Shown here: one piece after another, positions 5,609 through 13,913 of the stretch
How the letters are laid out: each line of letters opens with the position of its first letter
How positions within the stretch are numbered: position 1 is the stretch's first letter
From: Deltaproteobacteria bacterium
GTDB taxonomy: Bacteria; Desulfobacterota; Syntrophia; Syntrophales; Smithellaceae
Direction: 5' to 3'
DNA length: 13,913 nt
Assembly: GCA_019136325.1 (NCBI GenBank)
Contig: JAGVUJ010000350.1
Span: forward strand, 1 to 13,913
Notes under the pieces: model-generated
The model's database searches: none
Told to the model about the DNA's origin: nothing
Seen by the model: the letters and a program-made list of their open reading frames with translations, nothing else
Position numbers and translations under genes: made by a program

Positions 5609-7945
5609 ATGACTAAAAAAGAATCGATGAAAATAGCCGGACAGGAAAATGGCATTCGTGTGGAATCCCGCGTGATGGAAGAAAGGATTCAGCATGCCGT
5701 CGAGGAAGGCTATCGTCACATTGAAGTAAAGGCTTACGGTCAGCACGGTATCGGCGGACGTCTCTGGCGGGCCGGTGAAGAGCAGATTAAAATTGACGTG
5801 ACGGGAACGTCGGGGCAGCGCCTCGGGTCCATGGGGTTTGCCAATACGGTGATTGAAGTTTTCGGTCCGGCTTCCGACGATGTCGGCTGGCTCAATGCCG
5901 GCGCTCAGATTATCGTTCACGGCAACGCGACCAACGGCGTCGCCAACGCCATGGCCCAGGGAAAAGTTTATATTGACGGCAACATCGGCGCCCGCGGCAT
6001 GACCATGACCAAACACAATCCGCGTTTCGAACCTCCGGAGCTCTGGGTGTTCGGCAGGGCCGGCGATTCTTTTGCCGAGTTCATGGCCGGCGGCATTGCC
6101 GTGGTTTGCGGCGCCGGCGCCGAGAAAGAAAATGATGTCCTGGGGTATCGGCCCTGCGTGGGCATGGTGGGAGGAAAGATTTTCTTCCGTGGCCGCCAAA
6201 GCTCTTACAGTCGGGCGGATGCCCGGCTCGTAACCGAGTTGCCGGATGACGAATGGCGTTGGTTGAAGAATAATCTGAAAGAATTCTTGAAGGCCGTCGG
6301 CAAAGAATACCTTTTTGACGAACTTTCCTCCCGGCGCGCCGAGTGGAAACTTTTGATCGCCTTAAAACCTTTTGAGAAAAAAGGGCGGGCTTTGCGTCCG
6401 ATGACGGTTTACCGGCAGGACGAATGGGAACGTGAGTTGGGCAACGGCGGTCTGATCGGCGATCTGACCGCCGCGGACCGTTCTCCGATCGGTTTGATTA
6501 CGACCGGTGACTTACGCCGCTTTGTTCCGGTCTGGGCCAATGAAAAATATCTGCCGCCCTGTCAGGCGCATTGCCCCACGGGCATTCCGGTGCAAAAACG
6601 ATGGGAACTCATCCGCAAAGGGAAAATGCAGGAAGCGGTTAATCTTGCGCTGGAATACACGCCTTTCCCCGCAACCGTTTGCGGTTATCTCTGTCCGAAT
6701 CTGTGCATGCAGCATTGTTCCCGCCAGACCGTCAACCTGCCGTCCGTCGATGTGACGGTGCTGGGAAAAGCTTCGCTGAATGCCAGGGAACCCAAACCGC
6801 TTGCCGGCACCGGCAGGAAAATAGCCGTTATCGGCGGCGGCGCAGCGGGACTTTCCGTAGCCTGGCAGTTGTGGATGAAAGGCCATGAAGCGGTCGTTTT
6901 CGAAGGTAGAAAGAAGCTGGGCGGCAAGATCACGGATACGATTCCGCAGAGCCGCATCCCGGATGAGGTTGTTGATCATGAAATCAACCGGTTTGCGAAA
7001 AATGTGCGGCACGTTCATTACGGCACAGTCCTGACGAAAGATAAATTCCGGAAACTGAAGACTGAATTTGACTTTATTGTCATCGCCGCCGGAGCGGCCA
7101 AACCACGGACAATCAAGGTTCCCGGAATAGACAGGGCCATGACGGCGCTTGAGTTTTTGAAGCAAAGCAAATGCAATGACGTCAAAGTGGGAAAGAAAGT
7201 GGTCATCATCGGCGCCGGGAATGTCGGTTGCGATGCGGCGACGGAAGCCTTCCGGCTGGGCGCCAAAAGTGTTACGTTGATTGACGTTCTGCAGCCGGCG
7301 TCTTTCGGCGTGGAAAGACGCCATGCGGAAGCGGCCGGTGCGAAATTTCTCTGGCCCCGCTTCACGAAGGCCGTCACGGCGAAAGGCGTGGAACTGACCA
7401 ACGGAGAACTTCTGCCCGCGGACACGGTGATTGTAGCGGTCGGCGATTTGCCGGATCTGTCGTTTCTCCCGGAAGATATCGCTACGAAAAACGGCTTTGT
7501 CCTGGTGGATGAACAGTTCCGGACCAATAACGAACAGATATTCGCCATTGGTGATGCCGTGAAGCCGGGACTGCTTACCGATGCGATCGGCGCGGGGAGA
7601 ATTGCCGCCCGGACGATTGATAATCAACTGAGAGGCGTTGACGAAACTTACGATCAACTGCCGCCGATTGATTTTCGCCGGGTAAAAACGGAATATTTCG
7701 ATGCGCGTATCAAGAGTTTTTCCGATCCGTTATCCTGTGCGACGAATTGCGCGTCCTGCGGCGCCTGCCGTGATTGCGGCATGTGCGAAACGATTTGCCC
7801 GCAAAACGCGATTTCCCGCAGACAACTGAACGGAGAAAATTACGAATATATCGTTGACGAAAGCCTTTGCATCGGTTGCGGCTTCTGCGCCGGAGTGTGT
7901 CCCACCGGTGTCTGGGAGATCGTGGAAAATAAACCTTTAGATTAG
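5609..7945 (+). CDS. Glutamate synthase GXGXG domain fused to GltD-like NADPH oxidoreductase and C-terminal ferredoxin
   Basis: A 778-residue fusion of the structural GXGXG domain of GltB with the electron-supplying beta subunit. Residues about 20-240 are the GXGXG beta-helix ([12 protein letters not shown] 66-77, [15 protein letters not shown] 101-115, GVAxG-type repeats). A GltD-like part follows, with N-terminal cluster cysteines C318, C322, C358, C362, C366 and C370, FAD site [12 protein letters not shown] (405-416), NAD(P) site [10 protein letters not shown] (531-540) and FAIGDA (645-650) closing the FAD fold. The C-terminal ferredoxin has C720-X2-C723-X2-C726-X3-C730-P and C754-X2-C757-X2-C760-X3-C764-P, with extra cysteines at 710, 714 and 717. 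NADPH use is assumed from the family; specificity cannot be read reliably. ATG 5609 has only a weak GGGA 13 bases upstream; ATG 5627 is an alternative. It lies 20 bases after the FMN subunit, so the three proteins probably form one enzyme. The resemblance to NfnB-type subunits leaves coupling to ferredoxin open. Confidence 0.9.
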   Translation: MTKKESMKIAGQENGIRVESRVMEERIQHAVEEGYRHIEVKAYGQHGIGGRLWRAGEEQIKIDVTGTSGQRLGSMGFANTVIEVFGPASDDVGWLNAGAQIIVHGNATNGVANAMAQGKVYIDGNIGARGMTMTKHNPRFEPPELWVFGRAGDSFAEFMAGGIAVVCGAGAEKENDVLGYRPCVGMVGGKIFFRGRQSSYSRADARLVTELPDDEWRWLKNNLKEFLKAVGKEYLFDELSSRRAEWKLLIALKPFEKKGRALRPMTVYRQDEWERELGNGGLIGDLTAADRSPIGLITTGDLRRFVPVWANEKYLPPCQAHCPTGIPVQKRWELIRKGKMQEAVNLALEYTPFPATVCGYLCPNLCMQHCSRQTVNLPSVDVTVLGKASLNAREPKPLAGTGRKIAVIGGGAAGLSVAWQLWMKGHEAVVFEGRKKLGGKITDTIPQSRIPDEVVDHEINRFAKNVRHVHYGTVLTKDKFRKLKTEFDFIVIAAGAAKPRTIKVPGIDRAMTALEFLKQSKCNDVKVGKKVVIIGAGNVGCDAATEAFRLGAKSVTLIDVLQPASFGVERRHAEAAGAKFLWPRFTKAVTAKGVELTNGELLPADTVIVAVGDLPDLSFLPEDIATKNGFVLVDEQFRTNNEQIFAIGDAVKPGLLTDAIGAGRIAARTIDNQLRGVDETYDQLPPIDFRRVKTEYFDARIKSFSDPLSCATNCASCGACRDCGMCETICPQNAISRRQLNGENYEYIVDESLCIGCGFCAGVCPTGVWEIVENKPLD

Positions 7946-7976
7946 ACAAACATTAAAGAGTGAGGATGATGGAATT

Positions 7977-10148
7977 ATGAAAAAGACGAAACAAACCACC
8001 GCAGCAGAAAGACAATACTTGATCGAAAAGGAAAAGTTTGTCCCGGTCTCACAGTATTTTGGGGAAGATACCTTTAACCGCAAGGCGATGAAGGAAAAAC
8101 TCCCGAAAGAGACCTTTAAAAAATTAATGGATGCGATAGAGGAAGGGAAAACCATTGACGCGAAGACCGCCGACATTGTGGCCGAGGCTATGAAGAAATG
8201 GGCGCTGGAAAAAGGCGCCACGCACTTTGCCCACTGGTTCCAGCCGATGACGGGAATTACAGCGGAAAAGCATGATGCTTTTGTCGATCCCTGCGGCGAC
8301 GGCCAGGTCATGGAGAAGTTTTCCGGCAAGCAGCTTGTTCAGGGCGAACCCGACGCTTCCAGTTTTCCCTCCGGCGGCATAAGAGCCACGTTTGAAGCGC
8401 GCGGTTACACGGCGTGGGATATGTCCTCTCCGGCTTTCATTAAACGGAACGGCATTTCCACCACGCTTTGCATTCCGACCGCCTTTATTTCCTATACCGG
8501 ACAGGCGCTCGATAAGAAAACGCCATTGCTGCGTTCGATTCGTGCTTTGAGCAAGAGCGCCGTCAATATGTTGAAAGTGCTGGGCGTTAAGAATGTCAAA
8601 AAAGTTTATTCCAACCTCGGTCCCGAGCAGGAGTATTTCTTAATCGACATGGATTATTTTTTCAAGCGTCAGGATCTGGTGCTGGGCGGAAGAACCGTCG
8701 TCGGCGCGCCCCCCGCCAAGGGACAGGAACTGGAAGATCAGTATTTCGGCAGCATCAAGGAAAGAGTTTCATCCTACATGCATGATGTGGAAGAAGAACT
8801 TTTCAAGCTGGGCGTTCCGGCCAAGACCAGGCATAACGAAGTGGCCCCCAGCCAGTTTGAAATCGCGCCGGTGTATGAAGAAGCGAATCTGGCTGTCGAT
8901 CACAATCAATTGGTGATGGATACGCTCAAATCCGTTGCCAAAAAACACCGCTTGGCCGCGCTTTTGCATGAAAAACCGTTTGCCCGAATCAACGGGTCCG
9001 GCAAGCACGTTAACTGGTCCTTGTCCGATAACAATGGCAATAACCTGCTCAATCCGGGGAAAACACCGCATGATAACATTCAGTTTCTTGTTTTCCTGAT
9101 CGCCACAGTTCGTGCCGTTTACAAACACGCGGATATTCTGAGAGCCTCCGTCGCCTCTTACGGCAATGATCACCGGCTGGGCGCCAATGAGGCGCCGCCC
9201 GCAATTATTTCGGTATTTCTGGGCGATCAATTGACGCAGATTCTGGAAAACATTCAAAAGGGAACAGTCACCAAGGCAACCAACGCGGAAATTATCGACC
9301 TGGGCATTTTCTCTCTTCCCACAGTCAGTAAAGACAATACCGACCGCAACCGGACATCGCCGTTCGCCTTTACGGGCAATAAGTTTGAATTCCGGGCCGT
9401 GGGCTCAGCGCAAAATATCGCATCTCCTGCTCTGGTTATCAATACGATTGTGGCAGAAAGCATTGATGAACTGGCGGAGAAAATAAAAGCCAAAGATACC
9501 AAAAACATCCACCAGGCGGTTCTGGAAGTCCTCAAAGATGAAATCACCTATATCAAGCCCGTGATCTTCAATGGCGACAACTACAGCAAGGAATGGGAAG
9601 CCGAAGCCGGAAGAAGAGGCCTGCCCAATGAAAAAACCACTCCCACCGCTTTGAAAGCGATGATTACGAAAAAAGGATTGGATATCTTCGAAAAATACCA
9701 GGTGCTTTCCAATCTGGAAGTGAAAGCGCGACAGTTGATTCATCTTGAACGCTACATCAAGGATCTGGAGATTGAAGTTAAATGCCTCAACACCATCTGC
9801 CTCAGTCAGATTATCCCGGCGACCGTGTTTTATCAAAAGAAGCTGGCCGACGCGATTAACAGCACCAAGGAAGCGTTGGGCAACGCGGCCGTTGTGACTG
9901 CGGAGATTGAACTGCTCAAGAAAATCATTGATCTGATCAACAACATTCACGCAACGAACAAGGATATTCAACTGAAGGTCGAAGCGGCCAACGGTCTGCA
10001 TGATGAACAAAAGAAGGCGGAAATGCTGAGTTCCAAAGTGAAACCGAAGATGGAGGAGCTGCGCGAATACGTGGATGCTCTGGAAAATATTGTTGATGAT
10101 GATGTCTGGCCTCTGCCGAAGTTCTGGGAGATGCTTTTTATTAGTTAA
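7977..10148 (+). CDS. glnN: Glutamine synthetase type III (GSIII)
   Basis: ATP-dependent ligation of ammonia to glutamate; it supplies glutamine to the glutamate synthase encoded just upstream and to the amidotransferases downstream. At 723 residues it matches the GSIII family (about 700-730) and not GSI (about 470) or GSII (about 350). Visible GSIII features are [14 protein letters not shown] (22-35), [12 protein letters not shown] (82-93), [19 protein letters not shown] (130-148) and catalytic motifs GPEQEYF (215-221), [13 protein letters not shown] (286-298), [11 protein letters not shown] (339-349), [11 protein letters not shown] (400-410), [18 protein letters not shown] (456-473). The C-terminal 150 or so residues are rich in charged helices, as usual for GSIII. 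AGAGTGAGGA (7958-7967) nine bases before ATG 7977 is a good ribosome site. It is 31 bases from the previous gene and followed by a terminator, so it is the last gene of the operon. No adenylylation partner or PII gene is in the window. Confidence 0.96.
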   Translation: MKKTKQTTAAERQYLIEKEKFVPVSQYFGEDTFNRKAMKEKLPKETFKKLMDAIEEGKTIDAKTADIVAEAMKKWALEKGATHFAHWFQPMTGITAEKHDAFVDPCGDGQVMEKFSGKQLVQGEPDASSFPSGGIRATFEARGYTAWDMSSPAFIKRNGISTTLCIPTAFISYTGQALDKKTPLLRSIRALSKSAVNMLKVLGVKNVKKVYSNLGPEQEYFLIDMDYFFKRQDLVLGGRTVVGAPPAKGQELEDQYFGSIKERVSSYMHDVEEELFKLGVPAKTRHNEVAPSQFEIAPVYEEANLAVDHNQLVMDTLKSVAKKHRLAALLHEKPFARINGSGKHVNWSLSDNNGNNLLNPGKTPHDNIQFLVFLIATVRAVYKHADILRASVASYGNDHRLGANEAPPAIISVFLGDQLTQILENIQKGTVTKATNAEIIDLGIFSLPTVSKDNTDRNRTSPFAFTGNKFEFRAVGSAQNIASPALVINTIVAESIDELAEKIKAKDTKNIHQAVLEVLKDEITYIKPVIFNGDNYSKEWEAEAGRRGLPNEKTTPTALKAMITKKGLDIFEKYQVLSNLEVKARQLIHLERYIKDLEIEVKCLNTICLSQIIPATVFYQKKLADAINSTKEALGNAAVVTAEIELLKKIIDLINNIHATNKDIQLKVEAANGLHDEQKKAEMLSSKVKPKMEELREYVDALENIVDDDVWPLPKFWEMLFIS

Positions 10149-10162
10149 ATAAACGCGACCGG

Positions 10163-10195
10163 CGGGGAATGGCCCAAACCATTCCCCGTTTCTTT
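10163..10195 (+). terminator. Rho-independent terminator of the glutamate synthase/GSIII operon
   Basis: A perfect 10-bp stem, CGGGGAATGG (10163-10172) with CCATTCCCCG (10179-10188), closes a 6-base loop CCCAAA and is followed by TTTCTTT. It starts 15 bases after the GSIII stop codon. This is the clearest terminator in the window and separates the nitrogen operon from carA-guaA-carB. Confidence 0.93.
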
Positions 10196-10339
10196 ATAAT
10201 TGACGAAACAGAAAAAAAAGGATAGACAACCGCACCTTTGTAATAAATGTAAGGCAACCTTACAATGTCCGAGACGGAATTCGCTCCATATTTTGCAGTT
10301 TTTTCTTCTAATCATTTTTTGCCTGGAGATAAAATTTAA
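10196..10339 (+). promoter_or_regulatory. carA leader and probable promoter region with a 7-bp dyad
   Basis: No gene is seen. TTGACG (10200-10205) is a good -35 hexamer, but the matching -10 around 10223 (TAGACA) is poor, so the promoter is only tentative. A perfect dyad TGTAAGG (10248-10254) / CCTTACA (10258-10264) with a 3-base spacer lies about 75 bases before the start codon and could be an operator or small hairpin. No sigma-54 element, pyrimidine leader peptide or clear attenuator was found. GGAG at 10325-10328 is the ribosome site for carA. Confidence 0.4.
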
Positions 10340-11479
10340 ATGCCGCTTTTGAATCGGAAAAGAAAGGCTTTGCTGGTTTTGGAAGACGGCTCTTTTTTTG
10401 AAGGGTCCGTTTTTGCCGGCGACGGCGAAACCATGGGCGAAGTTGTTTTCAACACGGGCATGACCGGTTATCAGGAGGTGATCACCGATCCTTCTTATAA
10501 AGGCCAGATTGTCGCCATGACCTATCCCCTGGTCGGCAATTACGGAATCAACGACGAAGACATGGAATCCGCCGGCATCCATCTGGAAGGGTTTGTGGTC
10601 AGGGAATATCAACCCAACCCGAGCAACTGGCGAATGACGCGACATCTGAAATCTTTTCTGGAAGATCACGGTAAAATCGGCCTTGAAGAAATCGACACGC
10701 GCACTCTGACCCGTAAGCTGCGCTTGTCCGGAGCGATGAAGGGAATCATTTCCACACAAAGCAGGGATGTGCAAACCCTTGTTAAAAAGGTACGGAACTA
10801 TCCGGGACTTGTGGGCCGCGATCTGGTCCGGGAGGTGAGTTGCACAACGCCTTACACATGGAAAAAAGGCGCGCCCTGCGCGGGTCTTCCTTCTAAAAAA
10901 ACGTCCGGTAAATTACGGGTGGCTGTTCTGGATTGCGGCGTAAAATATAATATTCTCAGGCTTCTGGAAAAAAACGGCTGTGAGGTGCTGGTGCTTCCCG
11001 CTACGTCCACCGGCGCAGAAATCCTCGCTGTAAAACCGGACGGGATTTTGCTTTCCAACGGTCCCGGCGACCCGGCGGCCCTTCCTTATATTGTTGACAC
11101 CGCGCGCGCTGTTATCGGAATCGTTCCGGTATTTGGCATTTGTCTGGGCCATCAGATTATCGGCCAGGCCATCGGCGGATATACCGAAAAATTAAAGTTC
11201 GGCCATCACGGCATCAATCAGCCTGTGAAAAACGCCGAAACCGGCCGGATTGAAATCACCTCGCAGAACCACGGCTTTGTTGTGGTGCCCGAATCCATGG
11301 GGAAAAAAGCGCAGAACACGTATTACAATCTGAATGATAATACCTCCGAGGGAATGAAAATGGAGCGGGCGTTCAGCGTGCAGTATCATCCGGAGGCGGC
11401 TCCCGGCCCTCGTGATACGGAGCATTTGTTCGATCAGTTTGTAAAAATCATGAAAAAAGAAAAGGGGAAGACAAAGTGA
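10340..11479 (+). CDS. carA: Carbamoyl-phosphate synthase small (glutaminase) subunit
   Basis: Hydrolyses glutamine and channels ammonia to CarB for carbamoyl phosphate, the precursor of arginine and pyrimidines. The 379 residues match the family length. The N-terminal CarA-specific domain has [11 protein letters not shown] (12-22), [20 protein letters not shown] (33-52), [11 protein letters not shown] (61-71) and [10 protein letters not shown] (119-128). The class I amidotransferase half has LSNGPGDP (238-245), nucleophile C268 in GICLGHQ (266-272), and H350 and E352 in YHPEAAPGP (349-357), so the triad is complete. GGAG 11 bases before ATG 10340 supports the start. The stop overlaps the GTG of guaA in a GTGA arrangement, which points to coupled translation. 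Confidence 0.97.
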   Translation: MPLLNRKRKALLVLEDGSFFEGSVFAGDGETMGEVVFNTGMTGYQEVITDPSYKGQIVAMTYPLVGNYGINDEDMESAGIHLEGFVVREYQPNPSNWRMTRHLKSFLEDHGKIGLEEIDTRTLTRKLRLSGAMKGIISTQSRDVQTLVKKVRNYPGLVGRDLVREVSCTTPYTWKKGAPCAGLPSKKTSGKLRVAVLDCGVKYNILRLLEKNGCEVLVLPATSTGAEILAVKPDGILLSNGPGDPAALPYIVDTARAVIGIVPVFGICLGHQIIGQAIGGYTEKLKFGHHGINQPVKNAETGRIEITSQNHGFVVVPESMGKKAQNTYYNLNDNTSEGMKMERAFSVQYHPEAAPGPRDTEHLFDQFVKIMKKEKGKTK

Positions 11480-13005
11480 TTTTGATTATTGACTTCGGTT
11501 CGCAGTACAATCAGTTGATTGCCCGGCGGGTCAGAGAAAATCATGTTTATTGTCAGATCGAACCGCCGAATATTTCCATATCCGCCGTCAGGCAGATGAA
11601 ACCGGAAGGCATCATATTATCGGGCGGTCCGGCAAGCATCTACAGCAAGGGCGCGCCGCGTGTGGACAAGAAAATATTTGATCTGGGCATTCCTGTTCTG
11701 GGGATATGCTACGGCCTCCAGTATATGGCGGATTCGCTGGGTGGAAAAGTCATCGGATCGTCCAAGCGCGAATACGGCTTTGCCGAGTTGCAGGTGAAAA
11801 AACAACAGGGCCTTTTCAAGGGCGTAAGCCGCACGACCCAGTGCTGGATGAGTCACGGCGATTCCATCGGCTCATTGCCATCCGGATTCGTGATTACGGC
11901 ATCCACGGCGAATACGCCGGTGGCGGCAACAGAAAATGTTAAACGCAATTTTTACGGCCTGCAATTTCATCCGGAAGTTGTGCATACCCGGGAAGGTAAA
12001 AAAATGCTGGCCAATTTCCTGTTCGGCGTGTGTCGCTGTAAAAAATCATGGTCGATGAAATCTTTTGTCAGGCAGGCGGTGGAAGAAATCCGTCAACAGG
12101 TGGGCAATGAAAAAGTCATCCTGGGACTTTCAGGCGGCGTTGATTCTTCTGTGGCTGCGGTGCTGTTGCATAAAGCCATCGGGAAACAATTGACCTGTGT
12201 TTTCGTGGATAACGGCGTGCTGAGAGCGGGAGAGGCCCAACGGGTTATCCAGATGTTTAAAAAGCATCTGGAAATCAATCTGCGGTTTGCCCGCGCCGGA
12301 AAAGTTTTTCTGAAAAAATTAAAAGGCGTAACCGAGCCGGAAAAAAAGCGCAAAATTATCGGACGCACATTTATCGAAATATTCGACAAAGAAGCTCAAA
12401 AAATCAAAGGGGTGAAATTTCTGGCGCAGGGAACCCTGTATCCGGATTTAATCGAGTCGCGTTCGGCTTTTGGAGGACCCAGCGCGGTCATCAAGTCGCA
12501 TCATAACGTCGGCGGTCTTCCCAAAACCATGAGTCTGCGACTGGTCGAGCCGCTGAAGCATTTGTTCAAGGATGAAGTAAGGCTTTTGGGGAAAGAATTG
12601 GGCCTGGCCGACGATGTGGTCTGGCGCCAGCCTTTTCCCGGTCCCGGTCTGGCCATCCGGATTATCGGCGAGGTGACGCCGCAGCGCCTGTCCGTGTTGC
12701 GTAAAGCCGACACCATCCTCTGGGAAGAAATACGCGCCAAAAAACTTTACTATAAACTCTGGCAGTCCTTTGCGGTTCTGCTGCCGATTAAAAGTGTCGG
12801 TATTATGGGTGATCAACGCACGTATGAAAACATTCTGGCCATTCGTGCCGTTACCAGCGATGACGCCATGACGGCCGACTGGGCGCATCTGCCGTATGAC
12901 GTACTGGCGCGGATCTCCAACCGGATTATTAATGAAGTGCGCGGCGTCAATCGCGTTGTTTATGACGTCAGTTCCAAACCGCCCAGCACCATTGAATGGG
13001 AGTAA
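11476..13005 (+). CDS. guaA: GMP synthase (glutamine-hydrolysing)
   Basis: Converts XMP to GMP with ATP and glutamine, the last step of guanine nucleotide synthesis. The 509 residues match the usual length. The class I amidotransferase domain (1 to about 185) has DFGSQY (6-11), LSGGPAS (48-54), nucleophile C78 in GICYGLQ (76-82), and H165 and E167 in QFHPEV (163-168). The ATP pyrophosphatase domain has P-loop LSGGVDSS (218-225) and later LAQGTLYPD and KSHHNVGG motifs. The dimerisation domain ends in the canonical [12 protein letters not shown] take the GTG at 11476 as the start because AGGGGAAG lies just upstream and the product then begins [11 protein letters not shown] like its relatives. 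It sits between carA and carB, which is unusual, overlapping carA by four bases and ending 41 bases before carB. Confidence 0.97.
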   Translation: MILIIDFGSQYNQLIARRVRENHVYCQIEPPNISISAVRQMKPEGIILSGGPASIYSKGAPRVDKKIFDLGIPVLGICYGLQYMADSLGGKVIGSSKREYGFAELQVKKQQGLFKGVSRTTQCWMSHGDSIGSLPSGFVITASTANTPVAATENVKRNFYGLQFHPEVVHTREGKKMLANFLFGVCRCKKSWSMKSFVRQAVEEIRQQVGNEKVILGLSGGVDSSVAAVLLHKAIGKQLTCVFVDNGVLRAGEAQRVIQMFKKHLEINLRFARAGKVFLKKLKGVTEPEKKRKIIGRTFIEIFDKEAQKIKGVKFLAQGTLYPDLIESRSAFGGPSAVIKSHHNVGGLPKTMSLRLVEPLKHLFKDEVRLLGKELGLADDVVWRQPFPGPGLAIRIIGEVTPQRLSVLRKADTILWEEIRAKKLYYKLWQSFAVLLPIKSVGIMGDQRTYENILAIRAVTSDDAMTADWAHLPYDVLARISNRIINEVRGVNRVVYDVSSKPPSTIEWE

Positions 13006-13046
13006 GGGATTCGTTATTTAATACTGAACATGGAAAGTTAATTGAA

Positions 13047-13913
13047 GTGCCTAAACGAAACGACATAAAAAAGATTCTTCTGATCGGGTCGGGTCCCATC
13101 ATCATCAGTCAGGCCTGTGAATTTGATTATTCCGGAACGCAGGCCTGCAAGGCGTTGCGCGAAGAGGGTTACGAAGTTGTTTTAATCAACAGCAATCCCG
13201 CCACCATCATGACCGATCCGGAAATGGCCGATCGCACTTACGTCGAACCCATCACACCGGAAGCCGTGGAAAAAATCATCGCCCGCGAGCTGCCGGATGC
13301 ACTGCTGCCGACGCTGGGCGGACAGACAGGACTCAACACGGCTGTGGCGCTGGCTGAAAGCGGTGTGCTCAAGAAGTACAATGTCGAAATGATCGGAGCA
13401 TCGCTTGAGGTTATTCATAAAGCCGAGGACAGGGAAAAATTCCGGCACGCCATTGAAAAAATAGGCTTGCGCATGCCCAAAAGCGGCTTTGCCCGCTCCA
13501 TGAATGACGTCATGAAAATTGCCGAAGACATCGGGTTCCCCATTATTGTCCGGGCATCATTTACGTTGGGCGGTACCGGAAGCGGCGTAGCCTATAACCG
13601 GGAAGAGCTGGTGAATATCGCCAAGGCGGGACTCGATGCCAGCATGATCTCCGAAGTCATGATCGAGGAATCGGTGCTGGGCTGGAAGGAATACGAACTG
13701 GAAGTGATGCGCGACAAAGCCGACAACGTCGTGATTATCTGCTCCATTGAAAATTTTGACGCCATGGGTGTGCATACCGGTGAATCTATCACGGTCGCGC
13801 CGGCGCAGACGTTGACGGACAAGGAATATCAGAACATGCGGGACGCCGCCATTGCCATCATGCGTGAAATCGGCGTAGAGACGGGCGGGTCCAATGTTCA
13901 GTTTGCCGTGCAT
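13047..13913 (+). CDS. carB: Carbamoyl-phosphate synthase large subunit, N-terminal part (cut by window end)
   Basis: The frame runs open for 289 codons to the right edge; a full CarB has about 1070 residues, so roughly a quarter is present. It covers the first pre-ATP-grasp domain, [20 protein letters not shown] (7-26) and [16 protein letters not shown] (47-62), and the start of the carboxyphosphate ATP-grasp domain. That part includes [11 protein letters not shown] (87-97), [17 protein letters not shown] (164-180), [19 protein letters not shown] (205-223) and [14 protein letters not shown] (235-248). The GTG at 13047 is chosen because GGAAAG (13032-13037) lies nine bases upstream and the product then starts as CarB proteins usually do ([16 protein letters not shown]). 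No ATG lies upstream in frame before guaA. It forms the synthase with CarA encoded two genes upstream and is very probably co-transcribed with guaA. Confidence 0.96.
   Translation, partial: MPKRNDIKKILLIGSGPIIISQACEFDYSGTQACKALREEGYEVVLINSNPATIMTDPEMADRTYVEPITPEAVEKIIARELPDALLPTLGGQTGLNTAVALAESGVLKKYNVEMIGASLEVIHKAEDREKFRHAIEKIGLRMPKSGFARSMNDVMKIAEDIGFPIIVRASFTLGGTGSGVAYNREELVNIAKAGLDASMISEVMIEESVLGWKEYELEVMRDKADNVVIICSIENFDAMGVHTGESITVAPAQTLTDKEYQNMRDAAIAIMREIGVETGGSNVQFAVH

Noticed and set aside
5447..6199. Long open frame on the minus strand (250 codons) opposite the glutamate synthase genes
   Set aside because: It lies antisense to two well-supported enzymes, shows no recognisable family and has the look of a frame shadow in GC-rich coding DNA.
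6512..7657. Minus-strand open frame of 381 codons
   Set aside because: It is entirely opposite the FAD/NAD(P) domains of the oxidoreductase, whose motifs are unmistakable; the antisense translation shows no domain.
2860..10148. N-methylglutamate synthase / gamma-glutamylmethylamide synthetase (mgs/gmaS or glx/glnT) cluster
   Set aside because: Those clusters lack the GltD-like reductase fusion, and their synthetase is GSI-sized; here the synthetase is clearly GSIII and the oxidoreductase is attached.
10195..10200. Perfect TATAAT hexamer as a sigma-70 -10 element for carA
   Set aside because: The expected -35 position falls in the terminator loop and shows no match to TTGACA; AT content at the terminator tail explains it.
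1..13913. CRISPR arrays, tRNA or rRNA genes, insertion sequences, attachment sites
   Set aside because: No regularly spaced direct repeats, no structured RNA gene signatures and no transposase or integrase motifs were seen on either strand.

Overview
The window reads as chromosomal DNA of an anaerobic, Gram-negative-type bacterium with sigma-54 control. A member of the former Deltaproteobacteria (Desulfobacterota, perhaps Syntrophales-like) fits best. That placement is an inference from gene content: a split archaeal-type glutamate synthase, a type III glutamine synthetase, a NifA-type activator and sigma-54 promoters. No taxonomic marker gene is present.

Layout. Bases 1-736 hold the AT-rich 3' end of a gene that enters from the left edge and resembles the C-terminal part of a SIR2-like protein. 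It ends in a hairpin (754-796). Its composition differs sharply from the rest: 17 of 60 bases are G or C at 241-300, against 32 of 60 at 4561-4620. Bases 797-1024 are a regulatory region with a good sigma-54 promoter, an 8-bp dyad and several ACAA/TTGT dyads. Bases 1025-2602 encode a GAF-AAA+-Fis sigma-54 activator of the NifA type. Bases 2603-2859 carry a second, near-consensus sigma-54 promoter, with a perfect 24-bp palindrome at the predicted transcript start.

The nitrogen-assimilation operon follows (2860-10148). It encodes a separate glutaminase subunit of glutamate synthase, then the FMN/iron-sulfur synthase subunit carrying its own ferredoxin domain. Next comes a large protein that joins the GXGXG domain, the FAD/NADPH oxidoreductase (GltD-like) and a C-terminal ferredoxin domain. 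The last gene is the 723-residue type III glutamine synthetase. A strong Rho-independent terminator (10163-10195) closes the operon.

A second, tightly packed operon (10340 to the right edge) is carA-guaA-carB. These are the carbamoyl-phosphate synthase small subunit, GMP synthase, and the start of the carbamoyl-phosphate synthase large subunit. carB is cut by the window end.

Together the genes form a glutamine make-and-use block. Ammonia is fixed into glutamine by GSIII. The amide is returned to glutamate by glutamate synthase, or passed to pyrimidine/arginine (CarAB) and purine (GuaA) synthesis. The first part appears to be under local sigma-54/NifA-type control. Most of the content belongs to known families. 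The less ordinary features are the self-contained regulatory circuit, the leader palindrome, the domain partition and extra cysteines of the glutamate synthase, guaA lying between carA and carB, and the foreign-looking fragment at the left edge. I found no clear evidence of a wholly new system.
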